Source: an uncultured bacterium
GTDB lineage: Bacteria; Armatimonadota; Hebobacteria; CAIYQO01
Direction: 5' to 3'
DNA: 64,000 nucleotides
Assembly (NCBI GenBank): GCA_903928345.1
Contig: CAIYQO010000184.1
Coordinates: 1 to 64,000 of the forward strand
The notes beneath the pieces were generated by a model. That model saw nothing but the letters and a program-made list of their open reading frames with translations. It made no database searches and was not told the origin of the DNA. Below, piece after piece: positions 1 to 12,846 of this stretch (position 1 is the first letter of the stretch; every line of letters starts with the position of its first letter). The position numbers and the translations under genes are program-made.

Positions 1-1982
1 AACAACCCCACCTGCACGAAGTCGTTAAAGTGACCCGCCTGCAGCGATGCGTCCTGCCGATTGTCGGTGAAAGATAATAATTTTCTGGCCTGTTCATCAA
101 GGTTCGGATCGTCGCGGAGGGTGCGGTAACACGCCAGACTGAGAACCGTCGTCGCGGTACTCCGTCCCTCTGACGACAGCGAAGACAATTTCCCGAAGTC
201 GGAAGTTGATCGGCTGGTGTAGGCGATGCCGCAATGCAAGCAGAAGCCGAAGGGAGCCTTAACGAACCAGTACGGCTCACCGTTGTCATCCTCGACTCCC
301 GCTGTGTTGATGCGCACGGGTTCTGGAAGTTTCTTCTTCGCGTCCTTTTTCAAGCCTGTCGTGCCGTCTTTCACTTCCAGCCAGTCGTCCGGTACCCGCC
401 GCAGGACTTCATCGTAGTCATCGTCGAAGTCGGGCCATGGATCAGCCGTGCTGTGATAGAGGTAGCCGCACTCATCGTTGTCGAGGCTGGCGCGATCCGA
501 AAGCTCACGTTTTTTCAAAGTCCGGGCTTGGGAGTCATCTTGCACCCTACGAACGACGAAATATTCCTGCCCACACGCGCGGCAAAACGCTAACGGGAGC
601 AATATGCGCTGGTGTTCATCGTCGCCGGGCACGAACTGCTGTCCCCGGACGGTGATATAGCGGTTCTGCTCATTCTCCAGTGAGGCATACACAGTGTCGC
701 CGCGACTGATGAACTGGTGTAGCCGGAATGCGAATACGGGGAACTGCGTATCAGGGTCGTGGATGGTGTATCCCGCCAGTAGAAGCTGTTTAATGGCAGC
801 TTCGCACTGAACAGCATCGGCTCCGGTGAGGCGAGATAATTCTTTTGCCGCCCCCTCCGTCCCGCTGATGCACCGGGGGGTTGCGCGTTTCAACCGCCCG
901 GATTCCGGCTCAACCGCAAGGCCAAAAGTGGATTCGATCCAGCTTGCTAACGGATCAGCGATAAAACTGGCATGATCGACGGGCACTGTGTCAGGATGCT
1001 GGAGCCGCTGGGTTAATTCGGCGATGAAGCCTTGATCGTCTGTAGAACGAAGCGGGGTGGCACGGCGAAGCGTTTCACCGATCACTCGCTCTGGTTTGAT
1101 CGTGGTGCCAAACAGCTTCCCCGCAACCGTCGCAATAGTCTGCTGCTGGTCGGAAAACGTGCCACCCTCAGCCAGCGTTGCCGACGTGCCGACGCATTGC
1201 ATATGCGGACTCGCGCAGATATCCCGCACACGGAGCACGAGCAAGGCGACATCAGCGCCCTGCCGTCCACGGTAGGTGTGGAGTTCGTCCAGCACGAGAA
1301 ACTGCAACCCCTCAGCCGCGCGGATAATATCCTTTTCTTTGGGGCGGGTCAGCAGCAGCTCCAACATCACGTAGTTGGTGAGCAGGATATCGGGTGGGTT
1401 GGCGATGATCTCCTGCCGTTCCAACATTTCATTCTGGCCGGTATAGCTTTTGAATGTAACCGGCGGGTGGTCAGGGGGGAAGCCGTGGCACAGGAATTTT
1501 TCGAGTTCGCGGAACTGGCTATTCGCCAGCGCATTCATCGGATAGACGACAATAGCCTGAATCCCCTTACCGCTCCCCCGACGGAGGACATGGTTGACGA
1601 TGGGGATGATATAGGCCAAGCTCTTCCCAGAGCCGGTGCCCGTAGTCAATATATAGCTCTCACCGGATTGTGCAGCCTCCACGGCGTCGGACTGGTGGCG
1701 GTGAAGGCGTAGCCGACGCGACGGTTTGCTCTCGTCTTCGGGCTTGATGCGGAAAATGTCCGCGCACAGCGGGTGCAGAACCTTGGATTCTACCAGATCG
1801 TCGATCCACGCCCCCGGCTCGAAAGATGGGTTCAATTGCAGCAGCGAGTCAGGCCACAGCAGACCCGACCGCATCTCGTCCTCGACCTTCTCGCGGATGC
1901 GGTCATCGGCAATGTTGATGAAGCTCTCGATATATCGCGAGTAGTCAGAGATCAACTGGTCGCGTAACCCAAAAACATCCAT
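1..1982 (-). CDS. Large DEAD/DEAH-box helicase, DUF1998/DruE-DpdJ-like type (partial, runs off left edge)
   Basis: Missing from the ORF track because it is open at the window edge. Minus-strand translation from ATG at 1982 begins MDVFGLRDQLISDYSRYIESF; Walker A GESYILTTGTGSGKSLAY near 1650, then LLTNYVMLELLL, FLVLDELHTYRGRQGAD, CVGTSATLAEGG, and near the edge LLSFTDNRQDASLQAGHFNDFVQVGL. Confidence 0.8.
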   Translation of the reverse strand, partial: MDVFGLRDQLISDYSRYIESFINIADDRIREKVEDEMRSGLLWPDSLLQLNPSFEPGAWIDDLVESKVLHPLCADIFRIKPEDESKPSRRLRLHRHQSDAVEAAQSGESYILTTGTGSGKSLAYIIPIVNHVLRRGSGKGIQAIVVYPMNALANSQFRELEKFLCHGFPPDHPPVTFKSYTGQNEMLERQEIIANPPDILLTNYVMLELLLTRPKEKDIIRAAEGLQFLVLDELHTYRGRQGADVALLVLRVRDICASPHMQCVGTSATLAEGGTFSDQQQTIATVAGKLFGTTIKPERVIGETLRRATPLRSTDDQGFIAELTQRLQHPDTVPVDHASFIADPLASWIESTFGLAVEPESGRLKRATPRCISGTEGAAKELSRLTGADAVQCEAAIKQLLLAGYTIHDPDTQFPVFAFRLHQFISRGDTVYASLENEQNRYITVRGQQFVPGDDEHQRILLPLAFCRACGQEYFVVRRVQDDSQARTLKKRELSDRASLDNDECGYLYHSTADPWPDFDDDYDEVLRRVPDDWLEVKDGTTGLKKDAKKKLPEPVRINTAGVEDDNGEPYWFVKAPFGFCLHCGIAYTSRSTSDFGKLSSLSSEGRSTATTVLSLACYRTLRDDPNLDEQARKLLSFTDNRQDASLQAGHFNDFVQVGL

Positions 1983-2361
1983 GGCGGTTCATCTCCGGAA
2001 ACATGGGATCGATAGCGTTTCCTGTATACAAACCGATAAGTTGAATTACGTCTCCGAGGATGTATCGGGAGCAGCTACCAAATGCTAACCGTTCGATATA
2101 GATGATGTGTTTTCCTTCCCTGGTCGTGGTGGGTGGTAGTTCATGCAGTGCGCGGTGAAGAAGGCACCGACCTGAAGAGGCTTCTGTCATCTTGCGGCCG
2201 CTGGTACAATCACACGTTGAATAGCGAAAAACCGCTCAATATATGCTACTGCCATAGGTTTTGCGGCAGATATCAAGGATTTATACAACGTATTGCATGA
2301 TAACGCTTTTTCTACACTAGCAGGCATTACGACCGGTCTAGCATGACCAGCACTGACAGAC

Positions 2362-3276
2362 TCATCCCCTCTCTCCGACCGCCACGCGACGCAGGCTCGT
2401 AATGTCGCGCAACGGCGGGGCGCCGAAGAGGCGGCTATATTCTCGGCTGAATTGCGACGCGCTCTCATAGCCGACCTGGAAGGCGGCGTTGGCGGCGTCC
2501 ATACATTCCGTGAGCATGAGCCGTCGAGCTTCGTGTAGGCGCAGCCACTTCTGGAATTGCAGCGGGCTCATGCTCGTTAAGGCGCGGAAGTGGTGGTGGA
2601 AGGCCGAGGTGCTCATTTGCGCAAACTCAGCCAGGTCATCGACCCGGAGTGTCTGACTGTAGTGCGTCTTCAGCCAATCGATGGCCCGCGCGATCTGGTG
2701 GCTCTGGCTCCCCGCCGTGGCCATTTGCCGCAGGCGTGGTCCCTGCTCACCCACCAGTAGACGGTAAAGAATCTCACGCTGGATCAGCGGTGCCAGGATG
2801 GGGATGTCGTCCGGCGCGTCCAGCAGATCGAGTAGGCGTCCAAACGCATTGAGCAGCGAAAGCGAGACGGGGCTGACCGCGATGCCCCGGCGATGGGACG
2901 GCATGCGCGGGGGTGGCAGGTGGCTGTCCACTAGCAACTGCGCCACCACGCGCAGGTCGAGTTGCAGAATCAGCCCCAGGTATGGCTGCTCCGGGCTGGC
3001 CTCCAGCACCTGCGCCATCACCGGCAAATCCACCGCGGTGAGCAGGAAGTGGTGCGCATCATAGACATACACCTCGTCACCGAGTACCACGCGCTTTGCC
3101 CCCTGGGCGATCACGCACAGGCTGGGCGCCAAAGTGGAGCTGACCGGCGCACTGGGCGCCTCAGCCCGGCGCAAGGCCAGACCAGGAATGGCGATGGCCG
3201 GCTGCCCCGCGGCGAACCATCGGGCAATCCGCTCAGCCAGTGTGGTGTGGGCAGTGTCAATGTGTTGTACGGTCAT
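2362..3276 (-). CDS. AraC-family transcriptional regulator with AraC_N-type domain
   Basis: ORF with C-terminal HTH (DDLAEFAQMSTSAFHHHFRALTSMSPLQFQKWLRLHEARRLM); start MTVQHID at 3276 has a GGAG RBS. Confidence 0.9.
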   Translation of the reverse strand: MTVQHIDTAHTTLAERIARWFAAGQPAIAIPGLALRRAEAPSAPVSSTLAPSLCVIAQGAKRVVLGDEVYVYDAHHFLLTAVDLPVMAQVLEASPEQPYLGLILQLDLRVVAQLLVDSHLPPPRMPSHRRGIAVSPVSLSLLNAFGRLLDLLDAPDDIPILAPLIQREILYRLLVGEQGPRLRQMATAGSQSHQIARAIDWLKTHYSQTLRVDDLAEFAQMSTSAFHHHFRALTSMSPLQFQKWLRLHEARRLMLTECMDAANAAFQVGYESASQFSREYSRLFGAPPLRDITSLRRVAVGERG

Positions 3277-3438
3277 GGTCTTCGTCTCCGCTGCCACGAT
3301 CATAGCAGAAGCATTAAAACCTGCCTACCCATTCGTCGCCACTTATAGAGGAATGGGCAAGAATCAGGCAGGAATGGACTACCGTCATCAAGGCGTTTCG
3401 CAGTACGATATGGTTGTCAGGCCGTCGGAGGAGAATAG

Positions 3439-4290
<852 letters not shown>

Positions 4291-4308
4291 CAGGAGATGA
4301 TATCGCAT

Positions 4309-4824
4309 ATGACCAGTTTAATCGCCTACTATTCACGCCGGGGGAACAACTACGTCGGCGGGCAGATCGTTAACCTAACCGTCGGCAACACCGAAGTCGC
4401 CGCGCGGATGATTCAGGAGCGGATGGGCGGCGATGTCTTCGTGATTGATACCGTCAAGGTGTATCCCACGGATTACCACGAAACGACCGAGGTGTCGCGC
4501 CGGGAACTGGATCAGCACGCGAGGCCGGAGCTGCGTGGCCGTGTGGACAATATGGCCGCGTATGAGGTGATCTTCCTCGGCTACCCCAACTGGTGGGGCA
4601 CGATGCCGATGGCAGTGTATACCTTCCTAGAAGCCTACGACTTCACGGGTAAAACCATCATCCCGTTCTGCACCCATGAAGGCAGCGGCATGGGCCGCAG
4701 CGAAGATGACATCCGGCAGCTTTGCCCCATCGCCACCGTGCGACAGGGGCTGGCGATTCGCGGCGGCAATGTGCAGCGCGCCGGGGATGAGATCGCAGCG
4801 TGGTTGCGTAAGGTCACAGCATAA
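4309..4824 (+). CDS. Flavodoxin family protein
   Basis: MTSLIAYYSRRGNNY..., FLGYPNWWGTMPMAVYTFLEAYDFTGKTIIPFCTHEGSGMG typical of Flavodoxin_4. Confidence 0.88.
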   Translation: MTSLIAYYSRRGNNYVGGQIVNLTVGNTEVAARMIQERMGGDVFVIDTVKVYPTDYHETTEVSRRELDQHARPELRGRVDNMAAYEVIFLGYPNWWGTMPMAVYTFLEAYDFTGKTIIPFCTHEGSGMGRSEDDIRQLCPIATVRQGLAIRGGNVQRAGDEIAAWLRKVTA

Positions 4825-4837
4825 GAGGAGCCCATTG

Positions 4838-6037
4838 ATGCAATACCGGACGATGCCGAAAAACGGGGATACGTTGTCGACCCTGGGCTTTGGGTGCATG
4901 CGCCTGCCCATGCGGGAGGGGCAGATCGATGAACCGCGGGCGATGGCGCAAATTCGCGATGCCATCGAGCACGGGGTCAACTACGTCGACACCGCCTGGC
5001 CGTATCATGGCGGGATGAGCGAGCCGCTGTTGGGGAAGGCGCTGCGCGACGGGTATCGCAACCGGGTGAAGCTGGCCACCAAGCTCCCCTCCTGGCTGAT
5101 CGAACGCCGGGAGGATTTCGACCGCTATCTGACCGCGCAACAGGAACGGCTGGGCACGGATCACATCGACTATTATCTGATGCACTCCCTCAATGGCGGC
5201 GCATGGGACCGCTTGCAGGCGCTCGGGGTGCGCGAGTGGCTCGATGAGGCGCAGCGCGATGGGCGCATCGTCAATGCCGGCTTTTCCTACCACGGTCTGG
5301 CGAAGGATTTTGCGCGCGTGGTCGATGCCTACCCCTGGGTCTTCTGCCAGATCCAATATAATTATCTGGATGAGTACAATCAGGCGGGCACCGCGGGTCT
5401 GCATTACGCCACCGAAAAAGGGTTGGGCGTAATCGTGATGGAACCCCTGCGCGGTGGCAATCTCGGTGGTACGCCGCCGCCCGCCGTCGAGGCCATCTGG
5501 CGCGAGGCTGCGCAGCCGCGCACGCCGGCGGAATGGGCGTTGCGCTGGGTCTGGGATCACCCGGAAGTGACAGTCGTCTTGTCCGGCATGAACGAGGAGG
5601 CGCATATCCGTGAGAACCTGGCCATCGCCGAGGTCGCCGCGCCGCAATCGCTGACGGCTGACGAGTTGCACCTGGTGGAACGAGCCGGGGCGACATATCG
5701 GGCGCTCATGAAGGTCGGCTGCACCGGCTGCGGGTATTGCATGCCCTGCCCGGCGGGCGTGATGATCCCCAATTGCTTTGAAGGCTACAACCAGATGCAC
5801 ATGTTCGGCGGGGGAGAAACCGCGAAGTTCATGTATGCCTTGCGCCTGAGCGGACAATTGACGCATACCGCGCCGGGCTACGCCTCGCAATGCGTCGCGT
5901 GCGGCGCCTGCGTGGAGCACTGCCCGCAGCAGATTCCGATCCCGGAGCTGCTGGCCCAGGTCACCGCCGAGATGGAAGATGCCGCCATGCCGCAACGGCT
6001 GGTGGCGGCCTTGCAGAACTTTACGAAGCAAGCCTGA
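4838..6037 (+). CDS. Aldo/keto reductase with C-terminal 4Fe-4S ferredoxin-type region
   Basis: AKR motifs plus CTGCGYCMPCPAGVMIP and CVACGACVEHCPQQIPIP; start ATG at 4838 with RBS AGAGGAG. Confidence 0.9.
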   Translation: MQYRTMPKNGDTLSTLGFGCMRLPMREGQIDEPRAMAQIRDAIEHGVNYVDTAWPYHGGMSEPLLGKALRDGYRNRVKLATKLPSWLIERREDFDRYLTAQQERLGTDHIDYYLMHSLNGGAWDRLQALGVREWLDEAQRDGRIVNAGFSYHGLAKDFARVVDAYPWVFCQIQYNYLDEYNQAGTAGLHYATEKGLGVIVMEPLRGGNLGGTPPPAVEAIWREAAQPRTPAEWALRWVWDHPEVTVVLSGMNEEAHIRENLAIAEVAAPQSLTADELHLVERAGATYRALMKVGCTGCGYCMPCPAGVMIPNCFEGYNQMHMFGGGETAKFMYALRLSGQLTHTAPGYASQCVACGACVEHCPQQIPIPELLAQVTAEMEDAAMPQRLVAALQNFTKQA

Positions 6038-6120
6038 GACGCTATAGCATGGGCGTCGGCCCGAATGTGCCGATACAGACGTGCCGGGAACGGGAAGGCT
6101 GCGAAACAGAGGAGGTTATT

Positions 6121-6948
6121 ATGGGTGAAGTCATTGTCGTCATCGGCGCCGGTTTGATCGGCCAGGCCATTGCCCGGCGGGTCGGCTCAGGCAAGCACAC
6201 CGTGCTGGCTGACCTGCACCAGGAGAACGCTGACGCTGCGGCCGACATCATGCGCAACGCCGGATTCGACGTCAGTACTGCTTCGGTCGACATCGCCTCA
6301 CGCCAATCGATTCAGGCCCTGGTCGAGACGGCAACGCAATCCGGCACCGTGACGGGCCTCATTCAGGCGGCGGGTGTATCGCCCAGCCAGGCATCACCGC
6401 AGACCATTCTCGCCGTCGACCTGTATGGCACCGCAGTGGTGCTCGAGGAATTCGGGAACATCATGGCACGCGGCGGGTCCGGGGTCGTCATTGCCTCCCA
6501 ATCGGGGCATCGCCTGGGTGCGTTGACCGCTGAGCAAGACTCTGCGCTGGCGACGACGCCAGCCGAGGAATTGTTGGCGCTGCCCATGCTGCAGCCCGAC
6601 CAGGTGCAGGACTCGCTCCACGCCTATCAGTTGGCCAAGCGTGGCAACGCCCTCCGGGTGATGGCTGAGGCGGTACGTTGGGCCAGGCGCGGCGCGCGCA
6701 TCAACACCATCAGCCCTGGCATCATCATCACGCCGCTGGCGAACGATGAGCTCAACGGACCACGCGGTGCGGGATACCGGCGCATGATCGCGCTGAGCCC
6801 GGTGGGACGCGCCGGCACGCCGGACGAGGTCGGCAACGTCGCCGCGCTCCTCATGGGCTCCGACGGCGCATTCATCACCGGCAGCGATGTCCTCATGGAT
6901 GGAGGAGTCACCGCGTCATACTTCTACGGTGAACTCAAACCCGAGTAA
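6121..6948 (+). CDS. Short-chain dehydrogenase/reductase
   Basis: GAGLIGQAIARR nucleotide-binding motif, YQLAKRGN, INTISPGIIITPLA, FITGSDVLMDGG; start ATG 6121 preceded by GGAGG. Confidence 0.88.
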   Translation: MGEVIVVIGAGLIGQAIARRVGSGKHTVLADLHQENADAAADIMRNAGFDVSTASVDIASRQSIQALVETATQSGTVTGLIQAAGVSPSQASPQTILAVDLYGTAVVLEEFGNIMARGGSGVVIASQSGHRLGALTAEQDSALATTPAEELLALPMLQPDQVQDSLHAYQLAKRGNALRVMAEAVRWARRGARINTISPGIIITPLANDELNGPRGAGYRRMIALSPVGRAGTPDEVGNVAALLMGSDGAFITGSDVLMDGGVTASYFYGELKPE

Positions 6949-7098
6949 ACCAGAGGGCGCATCGAAGTCTTCCGGCCCTTGAAGCGAGATGGCACTGGCA
7001 GCTATCGCAATATTGGCGGTACCACTCTATGTGGCTTTGATGCTGGTCACAGCGATTCACCTGCGTTATGGCGGCATAACTCAGGGTAATGGAGTGCG

Positions 7099-7938
7099 TC
7101 ATGACCCCGACCGTTCTTTGGATGACAATGCTTCGTTAAAGCTGCCCATCCGGTATCCCTGCAAGTCCAGCGTGATAAACTGGTACCCCAGCGCGCGCAA
7201 TTGTTGACCCACCGTCTCGCGCAGTTGGGGATCGACGAAACGGGCGATTTCGTCCGGCGCAACCTCGATGCGCGCCACGGCGTCATGATGGCGGACACGC
7301 ACCTGTGCGAATCCCAAATCGCGAAGCGCATTCTCGGCTTGCTCCACGGTCTGCAACGTTTCGGGGGTAATGCGCGTTCCGTAGGGTATACGCGAGGCCA
7401 GACACGCGGAGGCGGGTTTGTTCCAGGTCGGCAAACCATAGACGCGAGACAGGTCGCGAATATCCGCCTTGGTCATGCCGACCTCAATCAACGGACTACG
7501 CACGCCCAGTTCGCGTGCTGCCTGCTGTCCTGGTCGCCAATCACCGGTGTCATCCGCGTTGTTGCCGTCCACAACGGCAATATATCCTTCCTCCTCCGCC
7601 AGTTGAATGATCCGCGTAAACAGATCGTGTTTGCAGTAATAACATCGGTTATTGGGATTGGCGGCATACCGTGCGTCCTGTATCTCCTCGGTATGGATCA
7701 CCCGGTACTGCGCTCCCAGCGTTTCCGCAAGGCTGATGGCTTCGGTATACTCCCGTGACGGATAACTCGGCGAAACGCCGATCACCGCCAGCACGTTCTC
7801 CGGGCCAACAGCCTCAAGCGAGGCACGTAGCAGGAAGGCGCTATCGACGCCGCCAGAGTAGGCGACAGCGATACGTTTGGCGCATTGCAAGAGTTTGAGC
7901 AATGTCTGGTGTTTTTCCTGACTGGAGTCAATTGGCAT
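7099..7938 (-). CDS. larE: ATP-dependent sulfur transferase, LarE-like
   Basis: PP-loop AVAYSGGVDSAFLL, NRCYYCKHDLF, KPASACLASRIPYGTRIT. Confidence 0.88.
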   Translation of the reverse strand: MPIDSSQEKHQTLLKLLQCAKRIAVAYSGGVDSAFLLRASLEAVGPENVLAVIGVSPSYPSREYTEAISLAETLGAQYRVIHTEEIQDARYAANPNNRCYYCKHDLFTRIIQLAEEEGYIAVVDGNNADDTGDWRPGQQAARELGVRSPLIEVGMTKADIRDLSRVYGLPTWNKPASACLASRIPYGTRITPETLQTVEQAENALRDLGFAQVRVRHHDAVARIEVAPDEIARFVDPQLRETVGQQLRALGYQFITLDLQGYRMGSFNEALSSKERSGS

Positions 7939-7990
7939 CAGTACTTCCTTCGGTGAATGGCGCGAGATGTCCGAGGTGTGCGATCATGCA

Positions 7991-9085
7991 TCAACTCTCG
8001 AGCATGTGTCGGAGTTCGTCGTTTATGATTTCGGGAGTAATCAAAAACGCGTCATGTCCCAACGGCGTCTGGATTTCATGGTACTCGACTTCATGGCCAC
8101 TTGTCTGCAGTGCGTCGACTAATTCTCGTGATTGTTCTGGCGGAAACATGCCATCCGACGAAAAGGCGATCACCTGAAAGCGCGCTGATATCTGTTGAAA
8201 TGCCTCAGCAAGCGTGGCAAATCCCGTTTCAATGTCATACGCGTTCATCGCTTTTAACAACACAAGGTAGGAATTGGCATCAAACGGGGGAGCTCCGGCG
8301 TCAACCGTCGCGGTAGACGCGGTTTCCACTTGCTCGGTGAAGCCGAAGCGAAATCCTCGAGCGGGTGCGGCCTGCGCTGATAATCCCCATTGATGCGCGT
8401 AGACTAACGCCGCTTGTCCGGTGACGCGTGCCGCGGTGAAGCCATGTGTGGGAAATGCTGCACCGTAATAATCACCATGACACCATTGCGGATCAGCCTG
8501 TATCGTTTTGATCGCTAATTCATTTAAAGCGATCACCATCGGTGAGAGGCGTGCCGTTGTCGCGATAGCAACTGCACGCGCAATCATCAGGGGATACTCA
8601 GTGACCCACTGTAGTACTTGCATGCCGCCCATTGAGCCGCCGATCACGGCATAGAGACTGGCGATGCCCAACTGGTCCAGCAATTTCTTTTGCGCACGCA
8701 CGATATCAGTCATCGTAATGCTGGGGAACGATGAACCATACGGCTTGCCGGTTTCCGGATTGATTGACGATGGCCCAGTTGAGCCATGGCATCCTCCCAA
8801 TACATTTGAGCAGATGATGAAAAAACGGTTGGTATCAAGGGGTTTTCCCGGCCCGATCAACGCATGCCACCATCCGGCCTCGGTCGCATTCGCGTGATAT
8901 CCCGCGGCATGCTGGTGACTCGTGAAGGAATGCAGCAGTATGATGGCATTATCGCGTGCGTCATTCAATGACCCGTATGTCTCGTAGGCAAGGATGCAGG
9001 ACGGGAGAGTGCCCCCATGCTGCAACCGCAGCCCGCCCTCTTCTGCAAGCGATGCATATTGTGTCGTAACGATGTCATAATCCAT
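7991..9085 (-). CDS. metX: Homoserine O-acetyltransferase
   Basis: Alpha/beta hydrolase; NAIILLHSFTSHQHAAG, GGSMGGMQVLQW, FSSDGMFPPEQSRELV, GHDAFLI. Confidence 0.92.
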   Translation of the reverse strand: MDYDIVTTQYASLAEEGGLRLQHGGTLPSCILAYETYGSLNDARDNAIILLHSFTSHQHAAGYHANATEAGWWHALIGPGKPLDTNRFFIICSNVLGGCHGSTGPSSINPETGKPYGSSFPSITMTDIVRAQKKLLDQLGIASLYAVIGGSMGGMQVLQWVTEYPLMIARAVAIATTARLSPMVIALNELAIKTIQADPQWCHGDYYGAAFPTHGFTAARVTGQAALVYAHQWGLSAQAAPARGFRFGFTEQVETASTATVDAGAPPFDANSYLVLLKAMNAYDIETGFATLAEAFQQISARFQVIAFSSDGMFPPEQSRELVDALQTSGHEVEYHEIQTPLGHDAFLITPEIINDELRHMLES

Positions 9086-9098
9086 GCCGTACTCCTGC

Positions 9099-9137
9099 GC
9101 AAACCGGCCATGGCCTTGCTACAGCCATGGCCGGTTT
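9099..9137. other. Perfect 15-bp inverted repeat between metY and metX (intercistronic hairpin)
   Basis: CAAACCGGCCATGGC-CTTGCTACA-GCCATGGCCGGTTTG; lies just upstream of the metX RBS with no T-tract on the transcribed strand. Confidence 0.75.
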
Positions 9138-9149
9138 GTGACACTGCGG

Positions 9150-11040
<1,891 letters not shown>

Positions 11041-11119
11041 GAGTCAACTCCTTGCCGCTGCTGCAACAACAACGGCGAAAGCAAGAGAGGCATACTGCAC
11101 CGTTTCCGATCAAACGTTT

Positions 11120-11596
11120 TCAAATAAACAGATTGAGATTGGCGTCATCAGCATGACCAAGGTACGTCGCGACGCCGGCATACTCCAGGCCGTCGATCAA
11201 TTCCTCCGCTTTGATGCCCATGACATCCATGGACATGGTGCAGGCGATGAATTTTACGCCGAATTCCTTGGCTTCCTGCAACATCTCCGGCAGGCTCGGA
11301 ACATGCTTCGTCTTCATCACATGCTGCATCATGGCGGTACCCAACCCGCCCATGTGCAGCTTGGATAATTTGGCTCGTCCGGCCCCGCGCGGCATCATCC
11401 AGCCGAACAGCGCGTCCAGCAATGGTTTCTTCACGGACGCTGGCGCGGGTTTTCGCAACAGGTTCAACCCCCAGAAGGTGAAAAACAACGTCACCTCATT
11501 GCCCATCGCCGCGGCGCCGCGCGCGATAATCAGCGCGGCCATAGCACGGTCCAGATCACCGCTAAACACGATGATGGTCTTCTTATCGTCAGCCAT
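11120..11596 (-). CDS. DsrE/DsrF/DrsH-like family sulfur-relay protein
   Basis: KKTIIVFSGDLDRAMAALIIARGAAAMGNEVTLFFTFWGLNLLRK...FIACTMSMDVMGI. Confidence 0.9.
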   Translation of the reverse strand: MADDKKTIIVFSGDLDRAMAALIIARGAAAMGNEVTLFFTFWGLNLLRKPAPASVKKPLLDALFGWMMPRGAGRAKLSKLHMGGLGTAMMQHVMKTKHVPSLPEMLQEAKEFGVKFIACTMSMDVMGIKAEELIDGLEYAGVATYLGHADDANLNLFI

Positions 11597-11629
11597 TGTT
11601 GCTCCCTCTGCATGCGTATCGACGCATCA

Positions 11630-12613
11630 TTATCCACCGGGTAACCCGTCGTCTCCCAGAATATCGGTGAAGAAACTGGCGTATTTGAAACCGCTATCCG
11701 GTGAGATCGCCACCGCGAGCCCGGCATCGTCCTGTAACTCCTGGACCGCGGCCGCGACGATGGCCCCGGTGGAGGGTCCCACGATCAATCCTTCCTCGCG
11801 GAAGAGCCGCTTGGTCATCGCATACGCCGTGGCATCGTCGATGCGTACCACCCGGTCGAGGATGCCGCGGTCGAGAATCCCGGGTTGCTTGGACTCGGAC
11901 ATATTCTTCATGCCGGGAATGCGATGCCCTTTGTTCGGTTCGATGGCAACGACGTGAATGGTCGGGTCCTGTTCCTTCAGGTACCTTCCGATGCCCGTGA
12001 TCGTGCCGCAAGTGCCGAACCCGGCATAAAAACGTCGCACCGCACCTTCGGTCTGCAACCAGATCTCCGGACCCGTGGTCTCGTAATGCGCCTTGACGTT
12101 GTCCGGGTTTTCATACTGATTCGGCATGACATATTTGCCGCGGGTCGCCTCGCTCTCGACAAAGGAACGTGCCAGCGCAATCGCACCATCTTTCGGGTGG
12201 TTGATCGGACACAAGTCGTCGGGCGTTTCCCACACTTCCGCGCCTAACATGCGCAACAGCGTCTTTTTCTCCTCCGGTACGCCATCGGGGATCGTCACCG
12301 TAATCGGTATGCCCATCAGCGCCGCCAGGGCGGCTAACGCAATGCCGGTATTGCCGCTGGTGGGCTCTACCAGTTGTTTGCCGTCCAACTCGTTGCGCTC
12401 TGCCAATCCTTTCAACAGATACCACGCCGTCCGATCCTTGATCGACCCGAAGGGGTTATACCATTCCAACTTCAGATACAGTGGGCCCACCCCCGCCGGG
12501 ACGACGTGGTTGAGGCGTACCAGCGGTGTCGGATTCGCGGGAGATCCAATCAATTGCCGCACATCCTCAAAACGTTGCAGATGTACGTGTTGCTCACTGG
12601 TCGTAGCCATCAC
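11630..12613 (-). CDS. PLP-dependent cysteine synthase / beta-synthase
   Basis: [63 protein letters not shown]. Confidence 0.88.
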   Translation of the reverse strand: MMATTSEQHVHLQRFEDVRQLIGSPANPTPLVRLNHVVPAGVGPLYLKLEWYNPFGSIKDRTAWYLLKGLAERNELDGKQLVEPTSGNTGIALAALAALMGIPITVTIPDGVPEEKKTLLRMLGAEVWETPDDLCPINHPKDGAIALARSFVESEATRGKYVMPNQYENPDNVKAHYETTGPEIWLQTEGAVRRFYAGFGTCGTITGIGRYLKEQDPTIHVVAIEPNKGHRIPGMKNMSESKQPGILDRGILDRVVRIDDATAYAMTKRLFREEGLIVGPSTGAIVAAAVQELQDDAGLAVAISPDSGFKYASFFTDILGDDGLPGG

Positions 12614-12846
12614 GCCGCCCCTTTCCGGATGTGCGCCGTGATCACTCCGTCAGCTTCCTCGAGCGACACCAACTCGTTCCGTGTCTTCTGGCACCAGGCT
12701 TTGACATCGCTGAGAAAGCCAATGTCGGTGGCCGTTATACTGACCTGGTCATCGGGTTTCGCGGTTTTCGACCAGTTAAACAGGCGCATAATCGGCGCCG
12801 GGCACTGTAATCCCTTAGCATCAATGCTGTGTGTTGCCATCGTCAT
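12610..12846 (-). CDS. TusA-family sulfurtransferase
   Basis: SIDAKGLQCPAPIMRLF (CPxP motif), small protein overlapping neighbours. Confidence 0.92.
   Translation of the reverse strand: MTMATHSIDAKGLQCPAPIMRLFNWSKTAKPDDQVSITATDIGFLSDVKAWCQKTRNELVSLEEADGVITAHIRKGAA

Noticed and set aside
4814-6031. 405-aa minus-strand ORF
   Set aside because: Antisense to the ferredoxin-type aldo/keto reductase; His/Arg/Gly-rich composition typical of shadow ORFs in high-GC DNA.
6989-7207. 72-aa plus ORF with hydrophobic N-terminus
   Set aside because: Overlaps the 3' end of LarE in antisense; second half looks like antisense translation.
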